Source of the DNA: Alentia gelatinosa
Lineage: Eukaryota; Annelida; Polychaeta; Phyllodocida; Polynoidae
Direction of reading: 5' to 3'
DNA length: 64,000 nucleotides
Assembly (NCBI GenBank): GCA_950022655.1
Contig: OX465584.1
Coordinates: forward strand, 49,396,723-49,460,722
The notes beneath the pieces are model-generated. The model made no database searches. It had not been told where the DNA came from and saw only the letters and a program-made list of their open reading frames with translations. This document shows, one piece after another, positions 62,240 through 64,000 of the stretch. The position numbers were made by a program, and so were the translations under genes. Position 1 is the stretch's first letter. Every line of letters begins with the position of its first letter.

Positions 62240-62669
62240 TATATTTTGATATCCTTTTAAAGTTATATTTGATTATTCTGTATCCCAAATGGTAGAGACT
62301 TGTCTTCAACGTCTTCCTTCCGATCATTACAATTTTGTCCTATGTCAACACATTATTCATAGCTCTTGTAAAAGGATATAAGCTCAGGTGGTTTCTTTGT
62401 GAAGTAATGTATCAATCACCAATGGGTCTATAAGGTATTTTGGTCTGTTGTGATTAGTCATGGTCAGCTGGGAACACCTATACGAGACGAAAGTCACTGG
62501 GGCTCTGCACTTTGTCAATGTAACAGAGTTGGCATCCAGAAAGTTTAGTTTTAGGTTTTTGTAGCAAGCTCCTACTTGAAGGCCCTTTTCCATATGCCAA
62601 CCTAACAAGGTACGATAAGGTTTCCTTGTAAATTATACTTTCGTAGGCATAAGGTATTCAACAGACCAC

Positions 62670-62718
62670 GGAGCTGTTTCAAAAGTCGAGTGAAGTCTAT
62701 GGTTTTGAAACAGCTCCC
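62670..62718. repeat. MITE remnant, ends only
   Basis: GGAGCTGTTTCAAAAGTCGA and GGTTTTGAAACAGCTCCC are separated by only about 11 bases. This is a nearly complete internal deletion of the 52206/61991 family. Confidence 0.75.
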
Positions 62719-62748
62719 GGGTACTCAGAATCACTCACTTCAAACAGG

Positions 62749-62911
62749 AGCTCAACCAATCAGCGGTCAGCTTCGTCGCTCAACCAATCAGCGGTCAGCT
62801 TCGTCGCTCAACCAATCAGCGGTATGCTTCGTCGCTTAACCAATCAGCGGGCGTTTCCGAATCTAAACCAATCAGTGGGTGGCTACGAAGCTCAACCAAT
62901 CTGTGGGGGGC
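62749..62911 (+). repeat. 28-bp tandem array containing CCAAT boxes
   Basis: About six units of the form GCTCAACCAATCAGCGGTCA with GCTTCGTC, the first three nearly identical and the rest diverging. Each has CCAATCAG or CCAATCTG. Confidence 0.8.
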
Positions 62912-63112
62912 TTCCAAAGCCTCGTATAGAGTAAGATATTTACAGCGGTATCTATGGCGGCCTCTCTTACAAGCCCCCTGTAAGTCTATTGATCGATATC
63001 CAAGCACTAACGTGTTCCTAGCAGAGTCAGCAGTTTATAGGTTAAGCCGATAACCAGGAGAAGATAAAAAGGAGCCATTTTTTTCTATAATAGAAAATCT
63101 TTTGTCCTTTTT

Positions 63113-63505
63113 TCAAACTGATGTGTTTAAGGACAAATTAATGTTCATTTTGAGACGATCTTCCACACTATTGTTCTTAATGCTAGATATGTGTAGACGT
63201 ATTACATGGACGTTACATAGAAAATCTACAGATAACAGGTAACGATGTCGTCGATAGGTCAATGGTCGTATTTTGCATTTATAACACATCTGATGCCTCT
63301 CCATCGTTCGTGATTCATGTTTGCCAGTAACAATTCGAAGTCCTTGGTTTACCATTGTCTGCAGTCTCCATTTATTTTGTTTACTCAATGATACACATAA
63401 CATATCTGCGTACTTGACAACCGGCAATAACATTTGTTTTAGATTCGTAAGATTAGCTCCCCGTGTCATCATGTAACTTGATTTCTTAAATTTGAATGAT
63501 TTCAT
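63113..63505 (-). pseudogene. LINE reverse transcriptase C-terminal fragment
   Basis: About 130 residues resembling the region after the reverse-transcriptase core of non-LTR elements: LTNLKQMLLPVVKYADMLCV, NKWRLQTMVNQGLRIVTG, then H..CYKCKIRPLTYRR. This tail usually follows the RT thumb. No start codon context or catalytic motif is present. It could come from the same kind of LINE as at 1216-3100, but the two do not overlap in sequence, so this cannot be tested here. Confidence 0.6.
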
Positions 63506-63669
63506 GTTAGATCCCTTGACTACTTTATCATACTGTGCATTTAAGTATACTTTGTTGTCCAGAAGAATTCCAAATATCTGTACGCTTGTGTGCTCTCTAT
63601 GCGTTTTCCATCCATAGTAATACTCTGTGTTTCATTCACATTTCTTTCAATTGCCAAACCACATTACTG

Positions 63670-64000
63670 GATAATGAATGCAACAAACCACTATGGTTTT
63701 GTGGGCAGGCAGCTCTATAAACCACACAAGGTTGACGTTGTAATACTCGTTAACGCTCGTTCATTACTACCTCCAGAAAACATATGTATTTTGTTTCGAG
63801 GTGAAGGTGACTCTACACAATATGCTCATATTCGCTTTTATTATCCATCGTATACAAAGCCCCCATTGAAAATGTATGGGGACTCAGTAAACCACGACCC
63901 ATTATATAAAACCTGTCAGATACCATAACTGTGGTATACGGATTCAAACCTGTGGTATACGGCCTCAAAACCATGGTATACGGGGAAAATAGTCCCTTTG
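63670..64000 (+). repeat. Dispersed GGTATAC repeat, right copy
   Basis: Runs off the window end. It shares blocks with 32283-32600 but in permuted order: AATGCAACAAAC...TTTTGTGGGCAGGCAG lies before the TATTATCCATCGTATACAAA block here. Confidence 0.7.

Overview
The window looks like animal (invertebrate metazoan) nuclear DNA. It is AT-rich and intron-rich, host genes are sparse, and most of it is transposon remnants, foldback repeats and minisatellites. The spliced oxidoreductase gene and a Frizzled/CCP/TIR receptor support a metazoan. I cannot name the phylum from sequence alone.

Left part (1-14588): a decayed non-LTR retrotransposon on the minus strand (about 1216-3100) carries a nested SINE-like insertion with a 15-bp target duplication. 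From 7254 to 14007, at least six plus-strand exons with consistent splice phases encode a Gfo/Idh/MocA-family NAD(P)-dependent oxidoreductase. Its first exon(s) were not found. The introns hold dispersed repeats and a decayed SAM-like/Gag-like retroelement.

Centre (14589-31494): a complete Polinton/Maverick element of 16,906 bp. It has inverted terminal repeats that begin AGTAGTATAG, are identical over the outer 170 bp, and are flanked by the 6-bp target duplication CAGGTG. A tight leftward cluster encodes a packaging ATPase, a short hydrophobic-tail protein, a probable virion protein, a chromodomain integrase, a putative minor capsid/penton protein, a basic protein, the double jelly-roll major capsid protein, an adenovirus-type cysteine protease and two small proteins. 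Another leftward gene of unknown function (23382-24068) lies upstream of the cluster. Two rightward genes encode a protein of unknown function and a 1366-residue protein-primed DNA polymerase B with an OTU-like N-terminal region. All these frames are open and the ends and target duplication are intact, so the insertion looks young. The genes together cover a virion-forming, self-replicating, integrating element: replication, capsid, maturation, DNA packaging and integration.

Junction: just outside the right Polinton end there is a minus-strand hammerhead ribozyme motif of the Penelope-element type.

Right part (31571-64000): a defective DIRS-like retrotransposon (33603-36045) is followed by a minus-strand receptor gene (36955-38570). 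That gene encodes a signal peptide, a novel extracellular region, a Frizzled-type cysteine-rich domain, a CCP/Sushi domain, a membrane segment and a TIR domain, with one frameshift. The remaining 25 kb contains no gene I can support. It holds several MITE/foldback families, a 14-bp minisatellite, a TATA/GGTGGGG minisatellite, a 28-bp CCAAT-box tandem array and a LINE 3' fragment.
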